The notes beneath the pieces were generated by a model that saw only the letters and a program-made list of their open reading frames with translations, was not told the origin of the DNA and searched no databases. Positions 36,192-44,255 of a stretch of DNA of 64,000 nucleotides are shown here, piece by piece. The number at the start of each line of letters is the position of its first letter. Position 1 is the first letter of the stretch. Both the position numbers and the translations under genes were made by a program. The DNA is from Variovorax ginsengisoli (GTDB lineage Bacteria > Pseudomonadota > Gammaproteobacteria > Burkholderiales > Burkholderiaceae_C). The DNA lies in the NCBI RefSeq assembly GCF_030811835.1, contig NZ_JAUSRO010000005.1:186001-250000 (forward strand), in the 5' to 3' direction.

Positions 36192-36923
36192 TCAGGCGTC
36201 CGCAGTGCGCGGAAAGCGCACGGTCACCGTGGTGCCTGACGCGTCGGAACGCAAGTGCACTTCGCCGTCGTGCGCATGCGCGATCTGGCGCACGAAGAAC
36301 AGCCCCAACCCCACACTGCGCCCGCTGGGCGTGGTACGACCGTTCGAGACAGGCTCGAAAAGCGCCGGCATACGCTCGGTCGGGACCATCGGGCCCTCGT
36401 TGTGCACGACGATGCGAAAGCAGCTGGCCTCGATGATCGAGGCGACGATCACCGGACGCTGTGGTGCGCCGTGTGCCAGGGCATTGCCGACGAGATGATC
36501 GAGCAGCTGCGCCAGGCGGGCCGGGTCCGCGGTGCAGGCGCCTTCGCCGATGCGGTCATGCTCGAGCACCGGGGCGGGCGAGCCGCGGCTGCGCGCGGCC
36601 AGCGCGTCGGCCACCAGTGCATGCAGCGTGACCGACTGCTTGTGGATGGCCAGGCCACGGCCCCGCGTGCTGTCGATGCAGTCAATCAACTCGGAGATCA
36701 GTTCCTGCGCGCGCTGGGTCGCGCTCACGATGTGGGCCAGCGCGCTGGCCTGCGAAGGCTCCAGCGGTCCGCGCGCGATCAGGTGGGTGGCCAGATCGAT
36801 GGCGGCCAGCGGATTGCGCAGGTCGTGGCCCAGCAGCATGCACAGGTGCTGCGCCGTGAGGGCGTGCTCGCCCCGCGCCCCCTGCGTGGACGCATCGTCT
36901 CCTGTTGACTGTCCTGCACCCAT
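36192..36923 (-). CDS. Soluble sensor histidine kinase without sensor domain
   Basis: A 243 aa protein consisting of a HisKA helix pair (LLGHDLRNPLAAIDLATHLIA; phospho-accepting His near residue 33) and a HATPase_c domain with N-box HLVGNALAHG, G1-like FRIVVHNEGPMV, F-box ALFEPV and G2 GRSVGLGLFFVRQIAHAHDG. There is no transmembrane helix, PAS or receiver domain, and no response regulator gene nearby. It is convergent with the glutaminase gene, with 4 bp between stops. It may take input from a separate receptor. Confidence 0.88.
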   Translation of the reverse strand: MGAGQSTGDDASTQGARGEHALTAQHLCMLLGHDLRNPLAAIDLATHLIARGPLEPSQASALAHIVSATQRAQELISELIDCIDSTRGRGLAIHKQSVTLHALVADALAARSRGSPAPVLEHDRIGEGACTADPARLAQLLDHLVGNALAHGAPQRPVIVASIIEASCFRIVVHNEGPMVPTERMPALFEPVSNGRTTPSGRSVGLGLFFVRQIAHAHDGEVHLRSDASGTTVTVRFPRTADA

Positions 36924-36962
36924 ATGTCGAGCAGAACCGATTCGCCGCGCCGGCGCAAGCAG

Positions 36963-37352
36963 TCATCGCGAGCGGCGCGGTGTAGGACAAGGGACGATGC
37001 CGCGCAACGCCTGGCGCCACGTTGCCACATGCCGCGCGACCGCGTCCCAGGCGACCGCGGGCCAGGCCGGCGCGCGCGTGCACCGGATCTCGACCGGTCC
37101 CTCCTGCGCCTCGATGCGCAGCCAGCCCGATTGCGCCACCCGATGCGTCTGACCCGGCGCGAGCCTGTGCGAAACGGTCACCATCTGTTCGCCCAGCCAG
37201 GCCGGCGCTTCGTGCAGCATGGCGACGCCGCGCCACAGCGCCAGCGTGGTGCGCGCATCCAGCGCAATGTGCAGTGTTTCGCCCGGCAGCAGATGCATCC
37301 CGGTGATGAGTGCAGCGTGTGCGGTGTGTGCAGAGGGCATGACGGGGGACAT
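36963..37352 (-). CDS. DUF2917-domain protein
   Basis: A 129 aa protein with LLPGETLHIALDARTTLALWRGVAMLHEAPAWLGEQ and a second block LAPGQTHRVAQSGWLRIEAQEGPVEIRCTRA, the DUF2917 pattern found in Burkholderiales. A basic C-terminal tail follows. Function is unknown; members often lie next to PLP-dependent MocR regulators or LysE exporters. Here the gene is divergent from a MocR gene, with 178 bp between starts, and the two are probably a regulatory pair. Confidence 0.75.
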   Translation of the reverse strand: MSPVMPSAHTAHAALITGMHLLPGETLHIALDARTTLALWRGVAMLHEAPAWLGEQMVTVSHRLAPGQTHRVAQSGWLRIEAQEGPVEIRCTRAPAWPAVAWDAVARHVATWRQALRGIVPCPTPRRSR

Positions 37353-37459
37353 GGCGGACTCCTTCGGATGGCGTGTTGGGGTGTATCGATGATCCGCAGG
37401 TCAGCCCGACGGCGACAGGCACAGTGGCCGCGCATGCCATCGCAACAGGCTGCAGCCGA

Positions 37460-37499
37460 TGCATCTGTTATGGTCTTTTCCGATCTATCTGCATCTGTT
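37460..37499 (+). promoter_or_regulatory. 10-bp direct repeat upstream of MocR gene
   Basis: TGCATCTGTT occurs at 37460-37469 and again at 37490-37499, exactly 30 bp apart, about three helical turns on the same DNA face. MocR regulators such as GabR and PdxR bind direct repeats of this layout. It lies just upstream of the chosen MocR start codon, in the divergent region shared with the DUF2917 gene. Confidence 0.6.
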
Positions 37500-37530
37500 G
37501 CCTGCAGCGTCTCTTGGCAACCATCCCTGC

Positions 37531-38973
37531 ATGGACATGCCGACCGCCCCGCTCTATCGCCGCCTGGCCCACCATTACCGCAGCGCGATCGAGGCCGGCT
37601 CGCTGCAGCCGGGTGTGCGCATGCCGTCGCTGCGCAGTCTCATGCGGCTGCACGACATCAGCCTGTCGACCGCGTTGCAGATGTGCCGCCAGCTCGAAAC
37701 CGAAGGTTGGGCCGAGGCCCGCGACCGATCGGGCTATTTCGTGCGCTGGCCACAGCGCCTGCACATGGTTCCCATGGACGAGCCACCCGCGGGGCAGCGG
37801 CCTGACCCGGCGCAGTACGTCGGCATCCATACGCGCGTGTCCGACTTCGTGACGCGGCGCCGGCAGGCCAAGGTCAAGCCCTACCTCGACCTGTCGATTG
37901 CACGCGCGGCACCGCAGCTCTATCCGGCTGAGGAACTGCGCATGGCGCTCACGCGGGCACTGCGCCACCATCCCGAGATGCTGGCGGGCGTGCCACCGCA
38001 GCAGGGCGAGCGCCAGTTCCGCAGCGTGCTGGCCCAGCGCGCGGTCGGCGCCGGCATGACGCTGTCGCCCGACGACGTGCTGGTGACCAACGGCTGCATC
38101 GAGGCGCTCAACCTCGCGCTGCGTGCGGTCGCCCAGCCGGGCGACACCATCGCGGTCGAATCACCCACCTTCTACGGGCTGCTGCAGGTGCTCGAAAGCC
38201 TGGGCCTGCGCGCGCTCGAGATTCCCACCAGCCCGCAGAGCGGGTTGTCGATCGAGGCGCTGACACTGGCACTCGACACCTACGACGACATCAAGGCGGT
38301 CGTGCTGGTGCCGCACCTGCAGAATCCGTTGGGCAGTGTGATGCCCGACGCCCACAAGGCACGGTTGGTGGCACTGTGCGAAACGCGCGGCCTCGCGGTG
38401 ATCGAGGACGACACCTACAGCGAACTGGTCGACGTCGACGCCCCGCCGCGCGCGCTCAAGGCCTGGGACACCACGGGCAACGTGATCCACTGCGCATCGC
38501 TGCACAAGGTTCTCGCGCCAGGCCTGCGCCTGGGCTGGATCACTGCGGGCCGCTGGCAGGCGCGCGTCGAGATGCTCAAGTACACGCAGACCCGCAACAA
38601 CGAGGCCCTGGCGCAGCTGGGCGCGGGCCACTTCATGGCCACGGGCGCCTACGACCGGCATCTGCGCCGGCTGCGCAGCTTCCTGGCGGTGCAGCGCGAA
38701 CGCACGGCCGAAGCAGTGGCACGCTACTTTCCCGCGCAGACGCGCCTGAACCTGCCCAACGGCGGCCTGCAGTTGTGGGTCGAGTTGCCGCATCAGCGCG
38801 CGTCGGCCGACGTGTTCGACGCGGCGCTGCGTGAGGGCATTCTGGTCGCACCCGGCTTGCTGTTCTCCAACTCGTCGCGTTTCGACCATTGCCTGCGCAT
38901 CAACTGCGGCTGGCCCTACGACGACGGCATCGACCGCGCGTTGAAGCGCCTGGGCGGCATCGTCGCAGGCTGA
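37531..38973 (+). CDS. MocR-type regulator: GntR HTH fused to aminotransferase-like PLP domain
   Basis: A 480 aa protein with an N-terminal GntR winged helix (LYRRLAHHYRSAIEAGSLQPGVRMPSLRSLMRLHDISLSTALQ) and a fold-type I aminotransferase domain. The PLP Lys is in SLHKVLAPGLRLGW, with DDTYSEL before it. ATG 37531 was chosen over 37459 because the latter would translate through the direct-repeat operator. MocR proteins sense amines, amino acids or PLP. The divergent DUF2917 gene is the likely target along with itself. Confidence 0.9.
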   Translation: MDMPTAPLYRRLAHHYRSAIEAGSLQPGVRMPSLRSLMRLHDISLSTALQMCRQLETEGWAEARDRSGYFVRWPQRLHMVPMDEPPAGQRPDPAQYVGIHTRVSDFVTRRRQAKVKPYLDLSIARAAPQLYPAEELRMALTRALRHHPEMLAGVPPQQGERQFRSVLAQRAVGAGMTLSPDDVLVTNGCIEALNLALRAVAQPGDTIAVESPTFYGLLQVLESLGLRALEIPTSPQSGLSIEALTLALDTYDDIKAVVLVPHLQNPLGSVMPDAHKARLVALCETRGLAVIEDDTYSELVDVDAPPRALKAWDTTGNVIHCASLHKVLAPGLRLGWITAGRWQARVEMLKYTQTRNNEALAQLGAGHFMATGAYDRHLRRLRSFLAVQRERTAEAVARYFPAQTRLNLPNGGLQLWVELPHQRASADVFDAALREGILVAPGLLFSNSSRFDHCLRINCGWPYDDGIDRALKRLGGIVAG

Positions 38974-39139
38974 GGCCGCCGCCGCCGCCGCACAAGCAAG
39001 CGGCGCGCGCACGGGCCGCAACGAAGCTGCGCGTGGGACAGCGGCTGACGACGCACCGGCCCCGCGCACTACAGCTGCATGCCGACCAGCTGCCTACGAT
39101 GGGTACCTTCCCCACCTCCTCTGAATCGAAGGATCGACC

Positions 39140-39388
39140 ATGTTTGAAAAGACCGAAGGCACCGTACAGAACATCGCTGGCAAGTTCCAGGAAGCCGTGG
39201 GCAATGTCACGGGCGATGAAGGCACGCGCCTGGAAGGCAAGACGCGCCAGCTGGGTGGCAAGGTGCAGGAAGGCTATGGCGAAGTGCTCAACCAGTTGCG
39301 CGATGCCACCAGCAACAACCCGCTGGCCACGCTGGCCGCCGTAGCGGGCGCGAGCTTCATCGTCGGCGCGCTCTGGTCGCGCCGATGA
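39140..39388 (+). CDS. CsbD-like stress protein with C-terminal membrane helix
   Basis: An 82 aa protein. Residues 1-50 show the CsbD pattern (GTVQNIAGKFQEAVGNVTGDEGTRLEGKTRQLGGKVQEGYGEV), an amphipathic stress-induced helix bundle. The C-terminus adds a DUF883-like membrane helix (LATLAAVAGASFIVGALWSRR). This joins the soluble CsbD part to a membrane anchor. Its 3' end overlaps the convergent EamA gene by 32 bp. Confidence 0.85.
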   Translation: MFEKTEGTVQNIAGKFQEAVGNVTGDEGTRLEGKTRQLGGKVQEGYGEVLNQLRDATSNNPLATLAAVAGASFIVGALWSRR

Positions 39389-40310
39389 CCGGAAGGGCGT
39401 AACGCCGCGGTTGAGACTGCGGCAGCGTCACCCACACGGCAGCAGCGACGATCATCGCGCCGCCCGCCCAGCCGAGGGGCGACACGTCCTCGCCCAGCCA
39501 CAGCACCGCCACCATCGCACCGAAGGCCGGCTCGCTCCCCATGAGCAATGAAACGCGGCTCGGGCTGGTGCGAGAGGCCGCATGGTTTTGCGCGTAGAAG
39601 GCAAATAGCGTGCAGCCCAGGACCAGGAACGCCACCTGCCCCCAGAAATCCAGTCCGGATGGCAGGCCCACCCACGCAGGCGACGGCGTGATCCAGGCCA
39701 GCACGGCCACCCCTGCGGCGATCAGCCCCGATTGCAGCGCCGTCAATGTCAATGCCGGGACGGCCTGGGTACCCGCCAGGCGCTGTGTCAGGCACACCAT
39801 CAGTGCGCGCAACACCGCGGCCCCCACCATCAGCGCATCGCCCCACCCGAATGCCGTGGTACCCGATGACACGTTCGACTTTGCGGACAGCAGCGCAGCG
39901 CCTGCCAGGGCCAATGCCACCGCAGCCACGACACGTGCTGTCGGGCGACGTCCGAGCATCCACCATTCCACGAGCGGTGTGAACGCCACGCACAGGCTGA
40001 TGAGAAAGGCCGCATGGCTGGCCGTGGTCAAGGTGACGCCCCAGGTTTCACAGACGAACACGGCCATCAGGTTGGCGCCCAGAATGCAACCGACCATCAG
40101 GCACCGGCGCGCCTGCCCTTGGAACAGCGGCCGCAAAGCGGGCAGCAGCAAGACAAACGTCAGGCCGAATCGCAGGCACAGGAACTCCAGCACGGGCACC
40201 TGCAGCAACGCCTGCTTGGCGACGGCATAGCTGCCACCCCAGATGGCGGCAACGCCCAGCAGCATGAACTCGGCCCTGCCGAAGTCGGTTCGCATGTTTC
40301 TAGAATTCAT
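39357..40310 (-). CDS. DMT-superfamily (EamA) transporter
   Basis: A 317 aa ten-helix permease with two EamA repeats (FMLLGVAAIWGGSYAVAKQAL; then WGDALMVGAAVLRALMVCLTQRLAG). Family members mostly export metabolites or drugs. Start may be ATG 40310 or ATG 40295. The gene is divergent from a LysR gene (about 97 bp between starts), which probably controls it. Its last ten codons overlap the 3' end of the csbD-like gene on the other strand. Confidence 0.87.
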   Translation of the reverse strand: MNSRNMRTDFGRAEFMLLGVAAIWGGSYAVAKQALLQVPVLEFLCLRFGLTFVLLLPALRPLFQGQARRCLMVGCILGANLMAVFVCETWGVTLTTASHAAFLISLCVAFTPLVEWWMLGRRPTARVVAAVALALAGAALLSAKSNVSSGTTAFGWGDALMVGAAVLRALMVCLTQRLAGTQAVPALTLTALQSGLIAAGVAVLAWITPSPAWVGLPSGLDFWGQVAFLVLGCTLFAFYAQNHAASRTSPSRVSLLMGSEPAFGAMVAVLWLGEDVSPLGWAGGAMIVAAAVWVTLPQSQPRRYALPVIGATRARRR

Positions 40311-40407
40311 GGGTGTGTCGGGTGCCAGGGCAGATGGAAGCGGCGGGCCATTGTTGGAGACCGCGGCACCGCCGACCAGCCCTTCACCGGAACAGGACTT
40401 GTGCACC

Positions 40408-41322
40408 GTGGGAACCTATGCTTTCTTGAAGGTGCTGCCGGAGATGGTCACGTTCACGCGTGTGGCCGAACTCGGCAGCTTCTCGGCCGCCGCAGACCAA
40501 CTGGGCATGACGCCTTCAGCGGCGAGCCGCCAGGTCCGCCGGCTGGAGCAGTCGCTCGGCGTGCAACTGCTGCTACGCACGACGCGCCAGTTGCGCCTGA
40601 CGGAAGCCGGCGTCGAGGCCCTGGCGCGCTGCAGTGAACTCGTCGCGGCGGCCCAGGCCACGATGGAGATCGGGCAGCAGCACGCGGCGGCCCCGCGCGG
40701 ACGTGTGCGCCTGAGCGCGCCCAAGGCATTTGCGCGGCGCGTTCTGCAGCCGCACCTGTTGAGCTTCCTGCAACGCTATCCGGAGGTTGACCTTCAGCTC
40801 ATCGTGGACGACCGCGACATCGACCCGATCCGCGAAGGCGTCGACCTGGTGGTGCGCCTCACGCAAGACCCGCCGCCTGGCCTGGCGGCTCGCCCGCTGA
40901 TGCGCGTGGAACACCTGCTGTGTGCGGCACCGCACTACCTCGCGCAGCACCCGCCGATCGCACGGCCGGCCGACCTGGCCGCTCACAGCTGCCTGGCCTT
41001 GGGCGAAACCGCGCACGACCACCACTGGCGCTTTCGTCGCGGCGACGAGGAGGCAGAGGTTCGCGTGCAGGGCCGCTGCACCGTCAACCACAGTGAGATC
41101 CGACTGGAGAGCGTGAAGGCCGGCCTGGGCGTCGGCTGCATCCAGAGTTTCGTGGCGCAGCAAGCGCTCGATGCCGGTGAGGTCGTGCGCGTGCTGGCCG
41201 ATTGGGCATTCCAGGCCCGCTATCACGGGCAAGCGCTCATCCTGTATCCACCGAGCCGCTTCGCGGTGCCCAAATGTCGCGTGCTGATCGATCATCTGGT
41301 GACCGCGTTGGCAACGCGCTGA
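40408..41322 (+). CDS. LysR-family transcriptional regulator
   Basis: A LysR protein of about 304 aa with MVTFTRVAELGSFSAAADQLGMTPSAASRQVRRLEQSLG at the N-terminus and an effector domain of the DmlR/AaeR-like branch (GRVRLSAPKAFARRVLQPHL, then DIDPIREGVDLVVRL). The start codon is unsure: GTG 40408 puts the helix-turn-helix at the usual distance, with AGGA about 12 bp ahead. It is divergent from the EamA exporter gene and its likely regulator. Confidence 0.85.
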   Translation: MGTYAFLKVLPEMVTFTRVAELGSFSAAADQLGMTPSAASRQVRRLEQSLGVQLLLRTTRQLRLTEAGVEALARCSELVAAAQATMEIGQQHAAAPRGRVRLSAPKAFARRVLQPHLLSFLQRYPEVDLQLIVDDRDIDPIREGVDLVVRLTQDPPPGLAARPLMRVEHLLCAAPHYLAQHPPIARPADLAAHSCLALGETAHDHHWRFRRGDEEAEVRVQGRCTVNHSEIRLESVKAGLGVGCIQSFVAQQALDAGEVVRVLADWAFQARYHGQALILYPPSRFAVPKCRVLIDHLVTALATR

Positions 41323-41472
41323 GGCCTGCGCGCACCCCGTCAAGCTCCCACAAAGGCTGCGTCGGCACTGGGGTGGCAGGCCCGACTTGCGCAGAGGGAC
41401 CGTTATGCTGCAAGGCTTCCCGGACATTGAAAGGAACTTCGTGTCGCCTGCACACAGGCATCACGCGCACCC

Positions 41473-41886
41473 ATGAAGCAACGTTTTTTCACCACCCTGC
41501 GGCACCTGAGCGTGTGCCTGGCAACCTTCGCGTCGTTGGCGGCCCATGCTGCCAACGATGTCGCCGCGACCACGGCAGCGCCGCCCGCGCCCGCAGCGGC
41601 ACCCGCTGCGTGCGACACCCTGCGCGCGCAGATCGAAGCGAAGATCGCCGCGGCCGGCGTGAGCCACTTCGCGGTCACCGTGGTCGATGCGCAGGCCGCG
41701 GTCGAGGGGCAGGTCGTCGGATCCTGCGAGCTCGGAACGAAGAAGGTGGTGTACCAGCGCCAGGCCGTGGAGGGCGCGGCTGCAGCATCCCCTGCACAAC
41801 CCGCACCCGCGCAGGCCGGCGATGCGCCGATGATCACGGAATGCAAGGACGGATCGACATCGGTGGGCGGCAACTGCGGGAAATAG
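41473..41886 (+). CDS. DUF1161-family periplasmic protein
   Basis: A 137 aa exported protein: signal peptide (KQRFFTTLRHLSVCLATFASLAAHAAN), an Ala/Pro-rich linker, then the DUF1161 block (CDTLRAQIEAKIAAAGVSHFAVTVVDAQ, then GQVVGSCELGTKKVVYQR). A second Ala/Pro stretch and a tail with two Cys (ITECKDGSTSVGGNCGK) follow. Four Cys may form two disulfides. Function is unknown. It stands alone between two LysR genes. Confidence 0.78.
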   Translation: MKQRFFTTLRHLSVCLATFASLAAHAANDVAATTAAPPAPAAAPAACDTLRAQIEAKIAAAGVSHFAVTVVDAQAAVEGQVVGSCELGTKKVVYQRQAVEGAAAASPAQPAPAQAGDAPMITECKDGSTSVGGNCGK

Positions 41887-41934
41887 AACGAGAACGAGAC
41901 CGAGACCCGACGCATCGCATGGCTGCTGCCGCGC

Positions 41935-42825
41935 TCAGGCTTGCCGCAGCAACGCCAGTGTCTCCAGCACGCGCACCGTGGCGCCGTCGAGCGTGGACCG
42001 CGTGCGATGCGCAATACCCAGGCGGCGCGTCAGCCTGGGGCTCAGCGGCAGCACCTGTACACGGTCGCCCAGCGACTCTTCGCTGTGTGACGGGGTCGGC
42101 AACAGGGCCGCACCGTAGCCCGCGGCCACCAGGCTGCGCATGGCGGCGTCGTAATTCAATTCGATGCGCGCGCGCGGCGCGCAACCGGCCTGGGCAAACC
42201 ATTCCATCGTGAGCCCGTACATGTGGGTGCTCGCGTCGTTGAAGATCAACGGCTGTGCGGCCAGCCACTTCGGCGTGACACGTCGCGGTGCTTTCCAACG
42301 CCCGGGCAGGTAGGCCATCATCGGTTGGTCGCGCCAGGCCGTGACCATCAGGTCGCGCACGGGCGGCTGCGGCATGGCGACCAGGCCGATGTCCAACGTG
42401 CCCAGCGACAGACGCGCCATCGCCTCGTTCGAACCCAGGATGTTCACCTCCACGTCGATGCCCGGATGCGTTGCCTGCAGCGCTTCCAGCACCTGCGGCA
42501 GCAGGTCGATCACCACGCCCGTCGAAGTGCCCAGCCGCACGCGGCCCAAACGGCCTTCGGCCTGGCGGCGCACCGCATCGATGGCATCGTCGGCATCGCG
42601 CAACAGGCGGCGCGCGCGCTCGACCAGCCCGGCACCCGCCGCGCTCAGCGTCACGCTGCGGGTCCCGCGCACCACCAGTTGGGCGTCCAGCCGCGATTCG
42701 AGTTCGCTGACATGCAGGCTCACGGTCGGCTGCGCCAGATGCAACGCCTTCGCGGCGGCCGAGAAGGTGCCGAGGTCGGCAATGGCGACCAGGGTGCGCA
42801 GTTGGTCGAGGTTGAGGTGTCGCAT
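41935..42825 (-). CDS. LysR-family transcriptional regulator
   Basis: A 296 aa LysR protein (LDQLRTLVAIADLGTFSAAAKALHLAQPTVSLHVSELESRL; effector domain from GRVRLGTSTGVVIDLLPQVLEALQ). It is divergent from a DUF1127 small-protein gene. A classical T-N11-A palindrome, ATCAG-N5-CTGAT at 42843-42857, lies 17 bp upstream of its start codon and should be its autoregulatory site. The physiological target is not evident. Confidence 0.88.
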   Translation of the reverse strand: MRHLNLDQLRTLVAIADLGTFSAAAKALHLAQPTVSLHVSELESRLDAQLVVRGTRSVTLSAAGAGLVERARRLLRDADDAIDAVRRQAEGRLGRVRLGTSTGVVIDLLPQVLEALQATHPGIDVEVNILGSNEAMARLSLGTLDIGLVAMPQPPVRDLMVTAWRDQPMMAYLPGRWKAPRRVTPKWLAAQPLIFNDASTHMYGLTMEWFAQAGCAPRARIELNYDAAMRSLVAAGYGAALLPTPSHSEESLGDRVQVLPLSPRLTRRLGIAHRTRSTLDGATVRVLETLALLRQA

Positions 42826-42842
42826 CGTCAGTACGCCGTGAT

Positions 42843-42857
42843 ATCAGTGAACCTGAT
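42843..42857. promoter_or_regulatory. LysR box (T-N11-A)
   Basis: ATCAGTGAACCTGAT has 5-bp inverted arms, and T42844 and A42856 are 11 bases apart, the canonical LysR box. It lies between the LysR gene and the DUF1127 gene. Confidence 0.6.
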
Positions 42858-42934
42858 GGAGGTTGTCAGTATTCTCAACTTCCACAATAGCACGCGGCAC
42901 GCGAACATCACGGCTTCCATCCACGGAGTGAATC

Positions 42935-43123
42935 ATGTTGTTCCCCAGTTTCCCGTTGCTGTCGTCCTTGCGCCGCGCACTGGCGCGCCTCTCGGCGCAT
43001 GTGCACGCCACCAGGCGGCAAGCCCGGTCGCGGCAGGAACTCCAGGGCATGAACGACCAGGAACTCATGGACCTGGGGCTCGGCCGCAGCCAGTTGCCCG
43101 AGTGGTTGCGGCGACGTACCTGA
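42935..43123 (+). CDS. DUF1127 (YjiS-like) small protein
   Basis: A 62 aa arginine-rich protein ending in the DUF1127 signature ELQGMNDQELMDLGLGRSQLPEWL. Small DUF1127 proteins in proteobacteria affect RNA, phosphate and carbon metabolism, with the mechanism unclear. GGAG lies about 8 bp before ATG 42935. It is divergent from a LysR gene across a LysR box, which suggests control by it. Confidence 0.8.
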   Translation: MLFPSFPLLSSLRRALARLSAHVHATRRQARSRQELQGMNDQELMDLGLGRSQLPEWLRRRT

Positions 43124-43192
43124 TGACCTTTTCACAGCGCCCTCGAAAGTCTTCTCCGTAGTCACATGACCCCAGATCGCCTACGCTCGGGC

Positions 43193-43666
43193 ATGACCCT
43201 TTCCCCCACACTCCCTGCCATCCTTCTGTTCCTGCATCTGCTGGCGGCCACCTTCTGGGTGGGCGGCATGGCCACGATGCATTTCGCGGTGCGGCCAGCC
43301 GCTGCCGCCATGCTGGAGCCGCCCCAACGCCTGCCTTTCATGGCCGCAGCGCTGTCACGCTTTTTCATGGGTGTCTCGGTGGCCATCGTCGTGGCGCTGG
43401 CCACCGGCGTGGCGCTGGTCGGCCTGATGGGCGGCTTTGCGCGGGTGCACTGGAGCGTGCACGGCATGTTCACGCTGGGACTGCTCATGACGGCGCTGTT
43501 CCTGCACATCCGCTTTGCACCCTTTGGCCGCCTGCAGCGTGCCGTGGCGGCCGCGCAGTGGCCGGTGGCTGCGGCGCAGCTCGCCAGCATCCGCAAGCTG
43601 GTGGCGATCAACCTCACGCTGGGCGTGCTGGTGTTCGCGCTGGCCATCGTCGGCCGCGCGCTCTGA
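43193..43666 (+). CDS. CopD-like four-helix membrane protein
   Basis: A 157 aa protein with four predicted helices. The first has LFLHLLAATFWVGGMATMHF, the His- and Trp-bearing pattern of the CopD/DUF2269 family, and the fourth is VAINLTLGVLVFALAIVG. Conserved His in helices 1 and 3 (HWSVHGMF) could bind haem or copper. ATG 43193 is preferred over 43166 because the first helix then begins near residue 7. No copper gene is adjacent. Confidence 0.72.
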   Translation: MTLSPTLPAILLFLHLLAATFWVGGMATMHFAVRPAAAAMLEPPQRLPFMAAALSRFFMGVSVAIVVALATGVALVGLMGGFARVHWSVHGMFTLGLLMTALFLHIRFAPFGRLQRAVAAAQWPVAAAQLASIRKLVAINLTLGVLVFALAIVGRAL

Positions 43667-43731
43667 GCCGCCGCCTGCCCGTGCAGGTGGCGCGCTTGCT
43701 CTAAGCTTCGCGTTTGCCTGCTGAATTTCCG

Positions 43732-44229
43732 ATGACCGACGAAAGCCCCGATACCCCCGAGAACACCTTCACCCCGATCCAGGAGCCCCGCCTGTGGAGC
43801 GACGACACCTGGACCGCGCGCGTGATCAAGAACGAAGAAGACGACGGCTGGGCCGTCGCGATGACCCGCCATGGCGAGTCCGAGCCCGCGCTGGTCGGCC
43901 CCTGGACCATGGGCCGCGACAAGAAGAACCCCAAGCCGCTGGACACGCCCGCCTTTCACACCCTGGTAAAGACCGCCAACGAGGTGCTGCGACGCCACGA
44001 GCAGCAGTTGCATGCGCAGCTGAACAAGAACGTGTCGGTCGACACCGAAGGCGGCCGGGTGCGCGTGGCGCTGGCCATCGTGCCGGACGAGGACAACCCC
44101 TATGCGACCCTGAGCGCGCACGATGCGCTGGGCGAGCTGCTCGGCGAGGTGCGTGTGGCACCGACCTTCAAGCTGACGGGTGCCAGCGCGGCCGCCTGGA
44201 TCGAAAGCGGCTTCGACAGGCCACGCTGA
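43732..44229 (+). CDS. Conserved hypothetical protein
   Basis: A 165 aa soluble, charged protein with no signal peptide or membrane helix. Visible segments include WTARVIKNEEDDGWAVAMTRHG, GPWTMGRDKKNPKPLDTPAFHTLVKTANEVLRRHEQQLHAQLNK and VRVALAIVPDEDNPYATL. The alternating charged pattern and lack of Cys suggest a compact cytosolic fold. I recognise no family with certainty. It ends at a GC hairpin shared with the convergent trehalase gene. Confidence 0.7.
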   Translation: MTDESPDTPENTFTPIQEPRLWSDDTWTARVIKNEEDDGWAVAMTRHGESEPALVGPWTMGRDKKNPKPLDTPAFHTLVKTANEVLRRHEQQLHAQLNKNVSVDTEGGRVRVALAIVPDEDNPYATLSAHDALGELLGEVRVAPTFKLTGASAAAWIESGFDRPR

Positions 44230-44243
44230 AGGGCCTCGGCCCT
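44230..44243. terminator. Short hairpin between convergent genes
   Basis: AGGGCC and GGCCCT with a TC gap form a 6-bp stem directly after the stop codon of the hypothetical gene, 12 bp from the trehalase stop. There is no T-run. Confidence 0.4.
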
Positions 44244-44255
44244 GTCGCTGGCGGG

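Noticed and set aside
38974..38994. CCG triplet run after the MocR gene
   Set aside because: Short and common in high-GC DNA; no hairpin or coding consequence.
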